DNA of 8,618 nucleotides from Chloroflexota bacterium (GCA_016191895.1 JACPVD010000330.1:1-8618); one strand, 5' to 3'. Positions 1 through 7,036 are shown, counted from the first letter of the stretch. The notes: a model not told the origin generated them from the letters alone. Made by a program: numbers and translations.

Positions 1-2
1 CG

Positions 3-1742
3 GACGGACGCGTGGGACTCAAGTCCGCGCCTGATGCGTTGCTGAATAAAGCCCGCGAAAAGACGCGCGGCTTCCCGCGCGCGTTGGAAGCGTTGTATGC
101 CATCCTGTCGGTTGACCGTTACACCACGCTCGAAGAACTGCTCGAGCTCAGCCTGCCCGATGAAGTGGTGCAGAAATTGGTGGGCGAAGCCTTCAACCGC
201 CTTGACCCGAGCGCGCAAAAAGTGATGCAGGCGCTGGCTGTCTATAACCGACCCGTCAGCCCTGCCGCAATTGATTACTTGTTGCAACCACATTTGCCAA
301 GCATTGACAGCGCACTGGTGCTGAACCGTTTGGTGAATATGCACTTCGCGCGCCGCGAGGCTGGACGATATTATTTACATCCTGCGGATAAGGAATATGC
401 TTTCAGTATTATTCCTGAAAAAGATTTAACCACGAAGGACACAAAGGTCACTAAGGAAAACCAAGAAGAGGATGATGCTTTACTCGCCATTCAACGCGAA
501 CTTGATTCTTTGCGTGCTTCTCTAGTAAATGCCTTTACTCAACACGACCTGCTCAACCGCGCCGCAGATTACTTCGCGCAAGCCCGCAAGCCGCGCACAG
601 AATGGAAAAGACTAGACGATCTCGCCGCACAACTGGCAGAATTTGAATTACGCTGTGAAGCGAGAGATTATGATACAGCATGTTTGGTGTTGAATGAAAT
701 TGACTATGATTACATGTTTTTATGGGGACATTATCGTCTGCTGATTGATATGCGCTTACATGTAAAAGACAAGTTAAAGGATAAGAATCTCACATTAAGT
801 AGTATGAATAGTTTAGGGTATTCTCACCTTCTCGTTGGGCGAGCGAACGAAGCAATTGCTTTTTATGAAGCAGGTCTGCACGTTGCACAAGTAGAAAAGG
901 ATAGAGGTTGGGAAGGTTCCTTCCTGGGAAGTCTGGGAATAGTCAACAGAGATCTTGGCAATCCATTAAAAGCTATTGATGGCTATGAACCTGCCTTACT
1001 AATCGCGCGCGAATTTGGTAATCGCCACGATGAAGGGGTGTGGCTCGGCAATATTGGGAATGCCCATCTGGATTTGGGGAATGCGCTAAAAGCCATCGAA
1101 TATTTCGAACAGAGACTAATAATTGCCAGAGAGATCGGCGACCGCAGAGGAGAGGCGGTTGGTCATGAAAACACAGGTCATGCATTCATAAGTCTTGATG
1201 AATATCAAAGAGCCGAAGAGAATTACGAGAAAGCTATTGAAATTGCGGATAAAATTTCATTACTGACGGTACAACAAAATACCCGTAGAGGGCTGGCGAA
1301 TATTTGCCTATTGCAAAATAATTTGGTAAAGGCTCGCACTGCAATCGAAGCCACACTTCAATATAATATATTAAATAATGACTATGACACAACAGCCCTG
1401 CATGGAATCATCGCCTTGCGGCAAGGAGAAAGGGAAACCGCGCAAGAGGCTTTTGCCAAATCCATTGCGCAGGCGGATGAAATCCTTGCCAAGACGCCCG
1501 ATTATTATTCCGCGCTGGATGCGAAGGGGTTGGCGTTGTGTGGGTTGGCGCTAACCACAAGTGACAGTCACCTTAAAGGTGACTGTCACTTACGCGCCAT
1601 CGAAACCTTTAGTGCCGCGCGCAAGATCGCTCCACATGCGGGGGTGGTCAAGTCCGTGTTGAGGTTGTTCGATGAGTTGGTCAAGTGCGATGAGGAGGGA
1701 GTGTTGAAGGATGTGAGGAAAGCGATGGAGGGAAAGGAATGA
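3..1742 (+). CDS. STAND/NB-ARC-like regulator with C-terminal TPR repeats, 5' end outside the window
   Basis: The frame is open from base 3 and a GTG at 12 is only its first possible internal start, so the NTPase core probably lies upstream. Numbering from that GTG gives 576 residues. Residues 20-32 hold a GFPRALEALYAIL stretch like the GxP motif at the end of NB-ARC/STAND NTPase domains; residues about 50-137 look like a winged-helix region. From about 262 come TPR units of the 40-residue kinesin-light-chain type, near 262-296, 302-337, 342-377 and 382-416, with weaker ones to about 541. Many contain an IAREIGDRRGE-like turn. STAND proteins usually act as ligand-sensing oligomeric switches in signalling or defence; the effector is not visible. 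Oddities are a dispersed repeat at residues 139-149, a palindrome at 516-527, AT-rich DNA across the TPR part, and a duplicated tail downstream. The family call is fairly sure, the function unknown. Confidence 0.8.
   Translation, partial: DGRVGLKSAPDALLNKAREKTRGFPRALEALYAILSVDRYTTLEELLELSLPDEVVQKLVGEAFNRLDPSAQKVMQALAVYNRPVSPAAIDYLLQPHLPSIDSALVLNRLVNMHFARREAGRYYLHPADKEYAFSIIPEKDLTTKDTKVTKENQEEDDALLAIQRELDSLRASLVNAFTQHDLLNRAADYFAQARKPRTEWKRLDDLAAQLAEFELRCEARDYDTACLVLNEIDYDYMFLWGHYRLLIDMRLHVKDKLKDKNLTLSSMNSLGYSHLLVGRANEAIAFYEAGLHVAQVEKDRGWEGSFLGSLGIVNRDLGNPLKAIDGYEPALLIAREFGNRHDEGVWLGNIGNAHLDLGNALKAIEYFEQRLIIAREIGDRRGEAVGHENTGHAFISLDEYQRAEENYEKAIEIADKISLLTVQQNTRRGLANICLLQNNLVKARTAIEATLQYNILNNDYDTTALHGIIALRQGERETAQEAFAKSIAQADEILAKTPDYYSALDAKGLALCGLALTTSDSHLKGDCHLRAIETFSAARKIAPHAGVVKSVLRLFDELVKCDEEGVLKDVRKAMEGKE
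426..456 (+). repeat. Dispersed CACRAAGG-type repeat, in-frame inside the TPR gene
   Basis: This 31-bp stretch starts TTAACCACGAAGG and continues with two degenerate CAC-AAGG units. It resembles the copies at 3389-3420 and, inverted, at 3472-3502, which are both intergenic. Here it is translated as residues 139-149 (LTTKDTKVTKE), exactly between the winged-helix region and the helical repeat part. The peptide is charged and threonine/lysine-rich, as expected of a non-domain linker. That it arrived by insertion is inferred. Confidence 0.75.
1559..1591. repeat. Perfect 16-bp palindrome inside the TPR coding sequence
   Basis: The left arm is AAGTGACAGTCACCTT at 1559-1574 and the right arm is its exact reverse complement at 1576-1591, with a single central A. 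It is read in frame as residues 516-527 (TSDSHLKGDCHL) and interrupts what would otherwise be one TPR helical hairpin (GLALCGLAL before, RAIETFSAARK after). Perfect arms suggest recent insertion or selection on the hairpin. It looks like a REP- or RPE-type palindromic element; the name of the family is not known to me. Confidence 0.85.
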
Positions 1743-1749
1743 TGGTTTT

Positions 1750-1796
1750 GTAGGGGCGGAGCAACATCGTCCCCTTGTGGGATGCTCCGCCCCTAC
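1750..1796. repeat. Palindromic element with 14-bp arms just after the TPR gene stop
   Basis: GTAGGGGCGGAGCA at 1750-1763 is the exact reverse complement of 1783-1796, with a 19-base centre. It starts 7 bases after the stop codon and ends where the second copy of the gene tail begins. GTAGGGGCGGA-type palindromes are, in my recollection, common dispersed elements in Chloroflexota and cyanobacteria. It has no T-tract, so it reads better as a repeat than as a terminator. Confidence 0.75.
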
Positions 1797-1797
1797 G

Positions 1798-1917
1798 ATC
1801 AACGATGCATGCGGACGCGAAGCGGTCAAGTCCGTGTTGAGGTTGTTCGATGAATTGGTCAAATTTGGCATTGAGGGGATTTTAAAAGATGTGAGGAAAG
1901 CGATCGAAGTGAAATAA
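1798..1917 (+). pseudogene. Remnant: second copy of the TPR gene's C-terminal tail
   Basis: From 1825 the DNA encodes VKSVLRLFDELVK then FGIEGILKDVRKAIEVK and a TAA at 1915-1917. The intact gene ends with VKSVLRLFDELVK then CDEEGVLKDVRKAMEGKE (from 1647). The offset is 178 bases, which changes the reading frame. Over the first 39 bases only two differ, both synonymous; further on both bases and residues diverge. Upstream, INDACGREA (1798-1824) may be the matching TPR turn. No start codon or ribosome site fits, so it is untranslated debris, probably from a tandem paralogue lost by recombination or from a local duplication. Confidence 0.75.
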
Positions 1918-1921
1918 AACA

Positions 1922-1955
1922 CAGACCTCCGAATCCATCTCAGATCGGAGGTCTG
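1922..1955. terminator. Hairpin terminator between convergent TPR and aminotransferase genes
   Basis: CAGACCTCCGA (1922-1932) pairs exactly with 1945-1955, giving an 11-bp stem and a 12-base loop. Read on the minus strand the stem is followed by TGTTTTATTT, a good U-tract for ending the aminotransferase transcript. On the plus strand the following CTCTATTGCTTCATT is weaker, so termination of the TPR gene here would be less efficient. Confidence 0.7.
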
Positions 1956-2000
1956 CTCTATTGCTTCATTCCACTCCCCCACTGATTACTTATCACTGGT

Positions 2001-2023
2001 TACTGCTACTGCTACTGCTACTG
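2001..2023. repeat. TACTGC hexanucleotide microsatellite
   Basis: Nearly four perfect TACTGC units (2001-2023) sit in the spacer after the aminotransferase stop. Related degenerate ATTACT/GTTACT words lie on both sides (about 1985-2036), so the whole spacer looks like low-complexity dispersed repeat. No gene or other signal is seen between 1956 and 2043. Confidence 0.75.
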
Positions 2024-2043
2024 ATCCCTCATTACTCATCCAA

Positions 2044-3366
2044 TCACTTCACTTCCTTCTCCGCCGCCGTCAACGCATCTTCGAACAACTTCAACCCCTC
2101 GTCCATTTCAGGTTTGCTCATCGAAAGCGGAGGCGCAATGCGGATCACACTCTGTCCGCAGGAAAGCATCAATAAACCGCGCTCAAACCCGAGGTCCACA
2201 ACGCGATTCGTCAAATCCTTTGCGGGTTCCTTCGTCTCACGATCCTTCACAAATTCCACGCCGATCATCAACCCCTTACCGCGCACTTCGCCAATGCTGG
2301 GATGACGCGCCTTGATCTCCTCCAACGCATCCATCGCATACTCGCCGACTTCCTTTGCGTTTTGCATGAATCCGTTTTCGATCAGGTCGATGGTCGCAAG
2401 CGAGGCCGCGCACGAAATGGGATTCCCACCATAAGTGTTGCCGTGCGTACCGATCTCCCAATCCATTACGGATTTGCGCGCAATGCACGCGCCGAGAGGC
2501 ATACCGGAAGCAATACCCTTCGCGGAGGTGATCATGTCAGGCTCCACGCCAAAGTGTTCGATCGCCCACCATTTGCCGGTGCGCCCCATGCCGCATTGCA
2601 CTTCATCCAAAATCATCAGAATTCCGTGTTTATCGCACAACTTTCGCAGCGCGGGATAAAACCCATCCGGCGGGACGATATATCCGCCCTCGCCTTGAAT
2701 GGTCTCAACCAGAATCCCTGCCACATCTTTTGGCGGCAAAATTTGATGAAGGATTTCATCCTCGATATAACGCACAACCGCCTCGCCATAATCCTCCCCT
2801 TTGCGGCGTTCCAACACCGGCCGGTATGGATTCGGAAACGGCGCATGCGTCACGCCGTTCATCAACGGATAAAACCCGCCGTGATATTTCGCCTTGCTCG
2901 CGGTAAACGTCACCGCGCCCATCGTGCGTCCATGGAACGCGCCCGTGAAGCCGATGAAGTTCGTGCGCTTGGTGTGATAGCGCGCAAGTTTGATCGCCGT
3001 CTCCACCGCTTCGGTGCCCGAGTTCGTCATGAACGTCAGCGCGTCTTCTTTGAACGGCGCGATCTCGCTCAACTTTTCGCCAAGCCGAACCCAATTCTCG
3101 TGATAAAAATCCGACGAAATGTGAACGAATTTTTCGGCCTGCTCCTGAATCGCCTTCACCACTTTCGGGTGCGAGTACCCCGTCGAAACCACCGCGATGC
3201 CGCCCATGAAATCCAAAAAGCGATTCCCATCCACATCCCATACTTCACTGCCTTTGCCGTGATCCATCACAAACGGATACCCGCGAGGATACGAAGGCGA
3301 GATCACCTTGCGATCCCGCTCGATCATTGCCCTGGCCTTCGGCCCGGGTAAATTGGATTTTGTCAT
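2044..3366 (-). CDS. Class III PLP-dependent aminotransferase (4-aminobutyrate / acetylornithine type)
   Basis: A 440-residue cytosolic fold-type I enzyme that moves an amino group from an omega- or alpha-amino donor to a 2-oxo acid. Visible landmarks are NSGTEA at 115-120 (PLP phosphate loop), FHGRT at 144-148 (ring stacking), ETIQGEGG at 221-228, LDEVQ at 253-257 with Asp254 for the pyridine nitrogen, and SAKGI at 281-285 with Lys283 as the Schiff-base lysine. The N-terminus (PGPKARAMIERDRKVIS) recalls archaeal-type GABA/ornithine aminotransferases and related racemases, so substrate cannot be fixed from sequence. The ATG at 3366 is chosen over an in-frame ATG at 3405 because AAGGAG lies 5 bases upstream and the family usually begins there. 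It follows the ROK kinase on the same strand and may be co-transcribed. Confidence 0.92.
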   Translation of the reverse strand: MTKSNLPGPKARAMIERDRKVISPSYPRGYPFVMDHGKGSEVWDVDGNRFLDFMGGIAVVSTGYSHPKVVKAIQEQAEKFVHISSDFYHENWVRLGEKLSEIAPFKEDALTFMTNSGTEAVETAIKLARYHTKRTNFIGFTGAFHGRTMGAVTFTASKAKYHGGFYPLMNGVTHAPFPNPYRPVLERRKGEDYGEAVVRYIEDEILHQILPPKDVAGILVETIQGEGGYIVPPDGFYPALRKLCDKHGILMILDEVQCGMGRTGKWWAIEHFGVEPDMITSAKGIASGMPLGACIARKSVMDWEIGTHGNTYGGNPISCAASLATIDLIENGFMQNAKEVGEYAMDALEEIKARHPSIGEVRGKGLMIGVEFVKDRETKEPAKDLTNRVVDLGFERGLLMLSCGQSVIRIAPPLSMSKPEMDEGLKLFEDALTAAEKEVK

Positions 3367-3371
3367 ACCTT

Positions 3372-3377
3372 CTCCTT
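3372..3377 (-). promoter_or_regulatory. Shine-Dalgarno site of the aminotransferase gene
   Basis: On the minus strand AAGGAG stands 5 bases before the ATG at 3366-3364. It decides the start in favour of this ATG over the one 39 bases further upstream, whose extra 13 residues would be partly encoded by the dispersed repeat. Confidence 0.8.
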
Positions 3378-3388
3378 GTAAAAAACAT

Positions 3389-3420
3389 TTAACCACAAAG
3401 GGCACGAAGTTACACGAAGG
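3389..3420 (+). repeat. Dispersed CACRAAGG-type repeat, copy 2
   Basis: It begins TTAACCACAAAGG and continues through CACGAAG and CACGAAGG units. It is close to the copy inside the TPR gene at 426-456 and lies just upstream of the aminotransferase ribosome site, in inverted orientation to copy 3. Confidence 0.75.
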
Positions 3421-3471
3421 ATTCGTTAAGGGATCAAAGTGAGAAAATATTGATCAACCCCCTTGCTTCTT

Positions 3472-3502
3472 CCTTGGTGTTCTTTGTGTACTTTGTGTTT
3501 AA
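3472..3502 (-). repeat. Dispersed CACRAAGG-type repeat, copy 3 (inverted)
   Basis: Read on the minus strand it runs TTAAACACAAAG, then CACAAAG and CACCAAGG units. It ends directly against the TAA stop of the ROK kinase (3503-3505). Together with copy 2 it could form a long imperfect stem in the intergenic RNA. The bases between the copies (3421-3471) hold only a short GATCAA/TTGATC pair (3432-3437, 3450-3455). Confidence 0.7.
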
Positions 3503-4441
3503 TTACAAACTCAACTTCAACTCCGCCAGCGCGCGCGCGCCGAGCAGGCCTGAATCATCGCCCAACTCCGCTTTGGTGATCGCAAGTCCATCCAGATAAC
3601 GCGGATGAATCACGCGCTCCTTCAAACTTTTTCCGAACGCATCGAACAACAACGGCCCGCTTTGCGAAACCCCGCCGCCGAAAATTACAATCGACGGGTT
3701 GAACGCATGTAAAAAATTCGCCACGCCGATTCCCAGATACTTCCCCGCAATCGCATACGCCTCGATCGACAACGCATCGCCCCGTTCCGCCGCCTCGGAG
3801 ATATCGTGCGCGGAATTCTTTTTATTGGGATGAAGAACCGATTCCCGCCCCGCCGACAACTGATCGGCCACAAAGCGCTCGATCCCCGTCCCGGACGAAT
3901 ACGACTCAAGATGCCCTCGCTGCCCGCACCCGCACAACGGACCGTCCGCCTGCACCGTCGTATGGCCGAGTTCCGCGGCCAGACCGTGATGTCCCTGCAA
4001 CAGGCGATCATCGATGATCACGCCGCCACCCACGCCCGTGCTCACCGTCAAATATAAAATATTATGATGCCCGCGTCCCGCACCAAACTTCCACTCCGCC
4101 AGCCCGGCGAGATTTGCATCGTTATCCAAATATGCGGGGATGCCGAAACGCTCCCTCAACTTTTCAGTGATGGGAAAATCGCGCCACTCCTTGATATTCG
4201 GCGGACTCATGATCACGCCGGTGTGCGGGTCGAGCGGCCCCGGCGACGAAACGCCGATCGCGCCAACACCTTCATCCTTCGGCCATATATCTTCAATCAA
4301 GTTAACCAAACGGCCGAAGGTATCTGGTTCGCTGGCGTTGGTCTTAACTCGTTTTTGTGTAATCGGTTGGAGTTGATCTTTTTTGTACGCGGCGGCGCGC
4401 AATTGCGTCCCGCCGATATCCACTGCAATAATTGTTCGCAT
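3503..4441 (-). CDS. ROK-family sugar kinase (glucokinase-like)
   Basis: A 312-residue cytosolic kinase of the ROK group of the actin/hexokinase fold, which phosphorylates a hexose or amino-hexose with ATP. Seen in order: the phosphate-1 loop DIGGTQLR at 8-15, SSPGP at 65-69, the NDAN motif at 107-110 with Asp108 as likely catalytic base, STGVGGG at 134-140, ELGH at 157-160, and a zinc motif CGCGQRGHLE at 170-179. His160, Cys170 and Cys172 fit the ROK zinc site, but the usual third Cys is His177. GGGVSQSG near 255-262 belongs to the C-terminal lobe. Full length with no helix-turn-helix, so an enzyme rather than a ROK repressor. Glucose is the likeliest substrate given YvcK, GAPDH and PGK nearby, but mannose, fructose or ManNAc cannot be excluded. 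No Shine-Dalgarno precedes the ATG. Confidence 0.9.
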   Translation of the reverse strand: MRTIIAVDIGGTQLRAAAYKKDQLQPITQKRVKTNASEPDTFGRLVNLIEDIWPKDEGVGAIGVSSPGPLDPHTGVIMSPPNIKEWRDFPITEKLRERFGIPAYLDNDANLAGLAEWKFGAGRGHHNILYLTVSTGVGGGVIIDDRLLQGHHGLAAELGHTTVQADGPLCGCGQRGHLESYSSGTGIERFVADQLSAGRESVLHPNKKNSAHDISEAAERGDALSIEAYAIAGKYLGIGVANFLHAFNPSIVIFGGGVSQSGPLLFDAFGKSLKERVIHPRYLDGLAITKAELGDDSGLLGARALAELKLSL

Positions 4442-4442
4442 A

Positions 4443-4455
4443 TCGACACATTATA
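4443..4455 (-). promoter_or_regulatory. Near-leaderless promoter of the ROK kinase gene
   Basis: On the minus strand a perfect TATAAT (4455-4450) stands 8 bases before the ATG at 4441-4439. The usual distance would start the transcript at about 4443, leaving a 0-3 base leader. No convincing -35 box is seen at 16-18 bases, and there is no TGN extension. The lack of any Shine-Dalgarno sequence fits leaderless translation. Confidence 0.6.
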
Positions 4456-4476
4456 CCGTATGCCAATTTTATCCCT

Positions 4477-4513
4477 TTGACTCATCCCCCCATCCCTGCT
4501 ATCATCTTTTTCA
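4477..4513 (+). promoter_or_regulatory. Sigma-70-type promoter giving a leaderless yvcK mRNA
   Basis: TTGACT (4477-4482), a 17-base spacer and TATCAT (4500-4505) each differ from consensus at one position. The A of the ATG at 4513 is 8 bases past the -10 box, a normal +1 position, so the mRNA should begin at or one base before the start codon. There is no ribosome-binding sequence in the pyrimidine-rich stretch before the ATG. The promoter is back to back with that of the ROK kinase. Confidence 0.68.
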
Positions 4514-5835
4514 TGAAAGGCAATCTCCTCCCACGTTTTTGGCAAAACCTGCGCAACCTTCCGCGCTGGCTTCGGCCGGGGCTGGGAATCAAGCGCTGGT
4601 TCGCGCTGTCCATGCTCGGGATCACCCTGCTCGGGTTGGGCTTCGCCGTCATCCTGATCGACCTGTACCGCACCGACTCGTCCAACCCGATTCTGCTCAC
4701 CTTTCTCACCTACGCCTCCCTGCGATTCATTCCACGCATCTGGCGCGCGATTATCTTCGGCGGACTCGGCGTGTGGCTTGTCGTCTACGGGATTCTCCGA
4801 CTCAACCGCTCCCTGCTTCGACCGTTTATCCGCCCCGGTTCCGATGTGCTCGATCAACTCTCAGAGTTTCAACGCCGCGCCCGCGGACCCCGAATCGTCA
4901 CCATCGGTGGAGGGCATGGTCTCGCCACCCTCCTGCGCGGACTCAAAGCCCACACCGGCAACCTCACCGCTGTCGTCACCGTCGCCGACGATGGCGGCTC
5001 CTCCGGTAGGCTCCGCGAAAGCCACGGCATTCTCCCGCCCGGCGACATCCGCAACTGCCTCGCCGCCCTCTCCAACGACGAAGCCATGCTCACCCAACTC
5101 TTTCAATATCGCTTTAGCGGCTCGCCCGATTTGGAAGGCCATTCCTTTGGAAACCTCTTCATCACCGCGCTTGCCGATCTCACCGGTAGTTTTGAGGAAG
5201 CCGTCGTCGAATCAGGCCGCGTACTTTCTGTGAATGGACGCGTGCTTCCCTCCACATTACACGACGTCAAACTGGTTGCAAGCATGGCATTGCCGCATTC
5301 GATTAACGAAGTCCGCGTGGAGGGGGAAAGCAAGATTCCCGAAATGGCCGGGCGTGTGCGCCGCGTCTGGCTCGAGCCCGACGACGCGCCGGCGTTTCCG
5401 CCTGTCATTCAGGCCATTCTCAATGCAGATGTCATCGTCGTCGGCCCCGGCAGTTTGTACACAAGCATCCTCCCCAACCTGCTCGTGCAAAACCTGCTGA
5501 CCGCCATGAATGCCAGCCGCGCCGTCAAAATCTATGTGTGCAATATCGCCACGCAATCTGGCGAAACCGACGCCTACACCTGCTTCGACCATGTCCGCGC
5601 CCTCGAAGGCCATATCGGCGAAGACCTCTTCGATATCATCCTCTGCAACGACAATTATGCCGGCGACATCAACCCTTCCTCCAAATGGGTTCTTGCCGAC
5701 GAAAAAACCCTCTCCGACTCCCGCTCCCATACCGCCGACCTCGTGGACATGGAACATCCCTGGCGTCACGACTCAACCAAACTTGCGCAGGTCATCATGA
5801 ACGTCTTCTACGAACGCACTGGGCCTTTGCAATAG
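4513..5835 (+). CDS. yvcK: YvcK-family UDP-sugar-binding protein with N-terminal membrane anchor
   Basis: The protein has 440 residues, versus about 317 in Bacillus YvcK. Residues about 30-52 and 78-97 are hydrophobic membrane segments, joined by a further apolar stretch at 59-71; the catalytic-like domain begins near 126. It keeps the YvcK/CofD-like landmarks: GGGHG at 132-136 (usually GGGTG), VADDGGSSGRLR at 157-168, PPGDIRN at 175-181, GHSFGNL at 209-215, GPGSLYTSILPNLL at 311-324 and CNIATQSGETD at 343-353. In Bacillus YvcK binds UDP-GlcNAc and is needed for growth on gluconeogenic carbon and for normal wall growth. Here it is probably a membrane-tethered version facing the cytoplasm. The ATG at 4513 is preferred to 4432 because the promoter lies between them. 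The neighbours are a sugar kinase, divergent, and gap-pgk downstream. Confidence 0.9.
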   Translation: MKGNLLPRFWQNLRNLPRWLRPGLGIKRWFALSMLGITLLGLGFAVILIDLYRTDSSNPILLTFLTYASLRFIPRIWRAIIFGGLGVWLVVYGILRLNRSLLRPFIRPGSDVLDQLSEFQRRARGPRIVTIGGGHGLATLLRGLKAHTGNLTAVVTVADDGGSSGRLRESHGILPPGDIRNCLAALSNDEAMLTQLFQYRFSGSPDLEGHSFGNLFITALADLTGSFEEAVVESGRVLSVNGRVLPSTLHDVKLVASMALPHSINEVRVEGESKIPEMAGRVRRVWLEPDDAPAFPPVIQAILNADVIVVGPGSLYTSILPNLLVQNLLTAMNASRAVKIYVCNIATQSGETDAYTCFDHVRALEGHIGEDLFDIILCNDNYAGDINPSSKWVLADEKTLSDSRSHTADLVDMEHPWRHDSTKLAQVIMNVFYERTGPLQ

Positions 5836-5852
5836 TAAGGTCGTAGTTCAGT

Positions 5853-5880
5853 CGGCAGTTGCGCTGCCGGCCATATTTTG
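5853..5880 (+). terminator. Weak hairpin after yvcK, possible terminator
   Basis: CGGCAG (5853-5858) pairs with CTGCCG (5864-5869) around a 5-base loop, followed by GCCATATTTTG. The T-tract is short and interrupted, so this is a tentative terminator. It lies between the yvcK stop and the putative gap promoter. Confidence 0.4.
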
Positions 5881-5915
5881 CACATGATTTGAAAAATTTA
5901 AGTTAGAATATCGAT

Positions 5916-5931
5916 TGTGATAATCTTCGCA
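5916..5931 (+). promoter_or_regulatory. Possible extended -10 promoter of gap
   Basis: TGTGATAAT at 5916-5924 fits an extended -10 element (TG, one base, then a -10 box with one mismatch). Upstream at the right distance only a poor TTTAAG (5897-5902) is seen. A start near 5931 would give a leader of about 32 bases, with AAGGAG at 5950-5955 7 bases before the gap ATG. TAGAAT at 5904-5909 is a second, weaker candidate. Confidence 0.4.
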
Positions 5932-5938
5932 AAAATAA

Positions 5939-6973
<1,035 letters not shown>

Positions 6974-6980
6974 GAGTAAT

Positions 6981-7036
6981 TAAGTAGACAGGTACACAAG
7001 TAGACACATTGCTTGTGTCCTGTCTTCGTGTCTACC
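6981..7036. repeat. Interleaved GTAGACA-type inverted repeats between gap and pgk
   Basis: GACAGGTACACAAG (6987-7000) pairs with 7012-7024 except for one bulged T. In addition GTAGACAC (7000-7007) pairs exactly with 7028-7035. The two pairings interlock, since the second uses the loop of the first. GTAGACA words also recur in direct orientation (6984 and 7000). This looks like a small dispersed repeat cluster; a regulatory RNA role is possible but not shown. Confidence 0.6.

Noticed and set aside
5..16. CGGACGCGTGGG equals a SalI-type cDNA cloning adaptor.
   Set aside because: The frame reads naturally through it (DGRVGLKSAPDALL, as expected for this protein family), so chance identity is more likely than a vector remnant. 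It could be checked by looking at the sequence upstream of the window.
1750..1796. The GTAGGGGCGGAGCA palindrome as a terminator of the TPR gene.
   Set aside because: No T-tract follows on either strand and its loop is long. A dispersed palindrome fits better.
2302..3351. A 349-codon open frame on the plus strand.
   Set aside because: It lies wholly antisense to the aminotransferase, whose motifs are all intact. Its product is Arg/His-rich without recognisable motifs, a typical by-product of GC-rich codon use.
4432..4512. An upstream in-frame start for yvcK at 4432.
   Set aside because: It would place the start within the ROK kinase coding region and upstream of the predicted promoter. The extra 27 residues have no family support.
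5257..5769. A 170-codon minus-strand frame opposite yvcK, and similar frames opposite gap (6023-6526) and pgk.
   Set aside because: They are Gly/Val/Asp-rich mirror frames of well-conserved genes, with no ribosome sites or family features.
5837..5875. GTAGTTCAGTCGG resembles the D-arm of a tRNA.
   Set aside because: The D stem cannot close, and no anticodon arm, T-arm or acceptor partner follows. At most it is a decayed fragment; more likely chance.
6987..7035. H-type pseudoknot in the gap-pgk spacer.
   Set aside because: The connecting loops would be 0 and 3 bases, too short to span a 13-bp stem. Competing hairpins are the more realistic reading.
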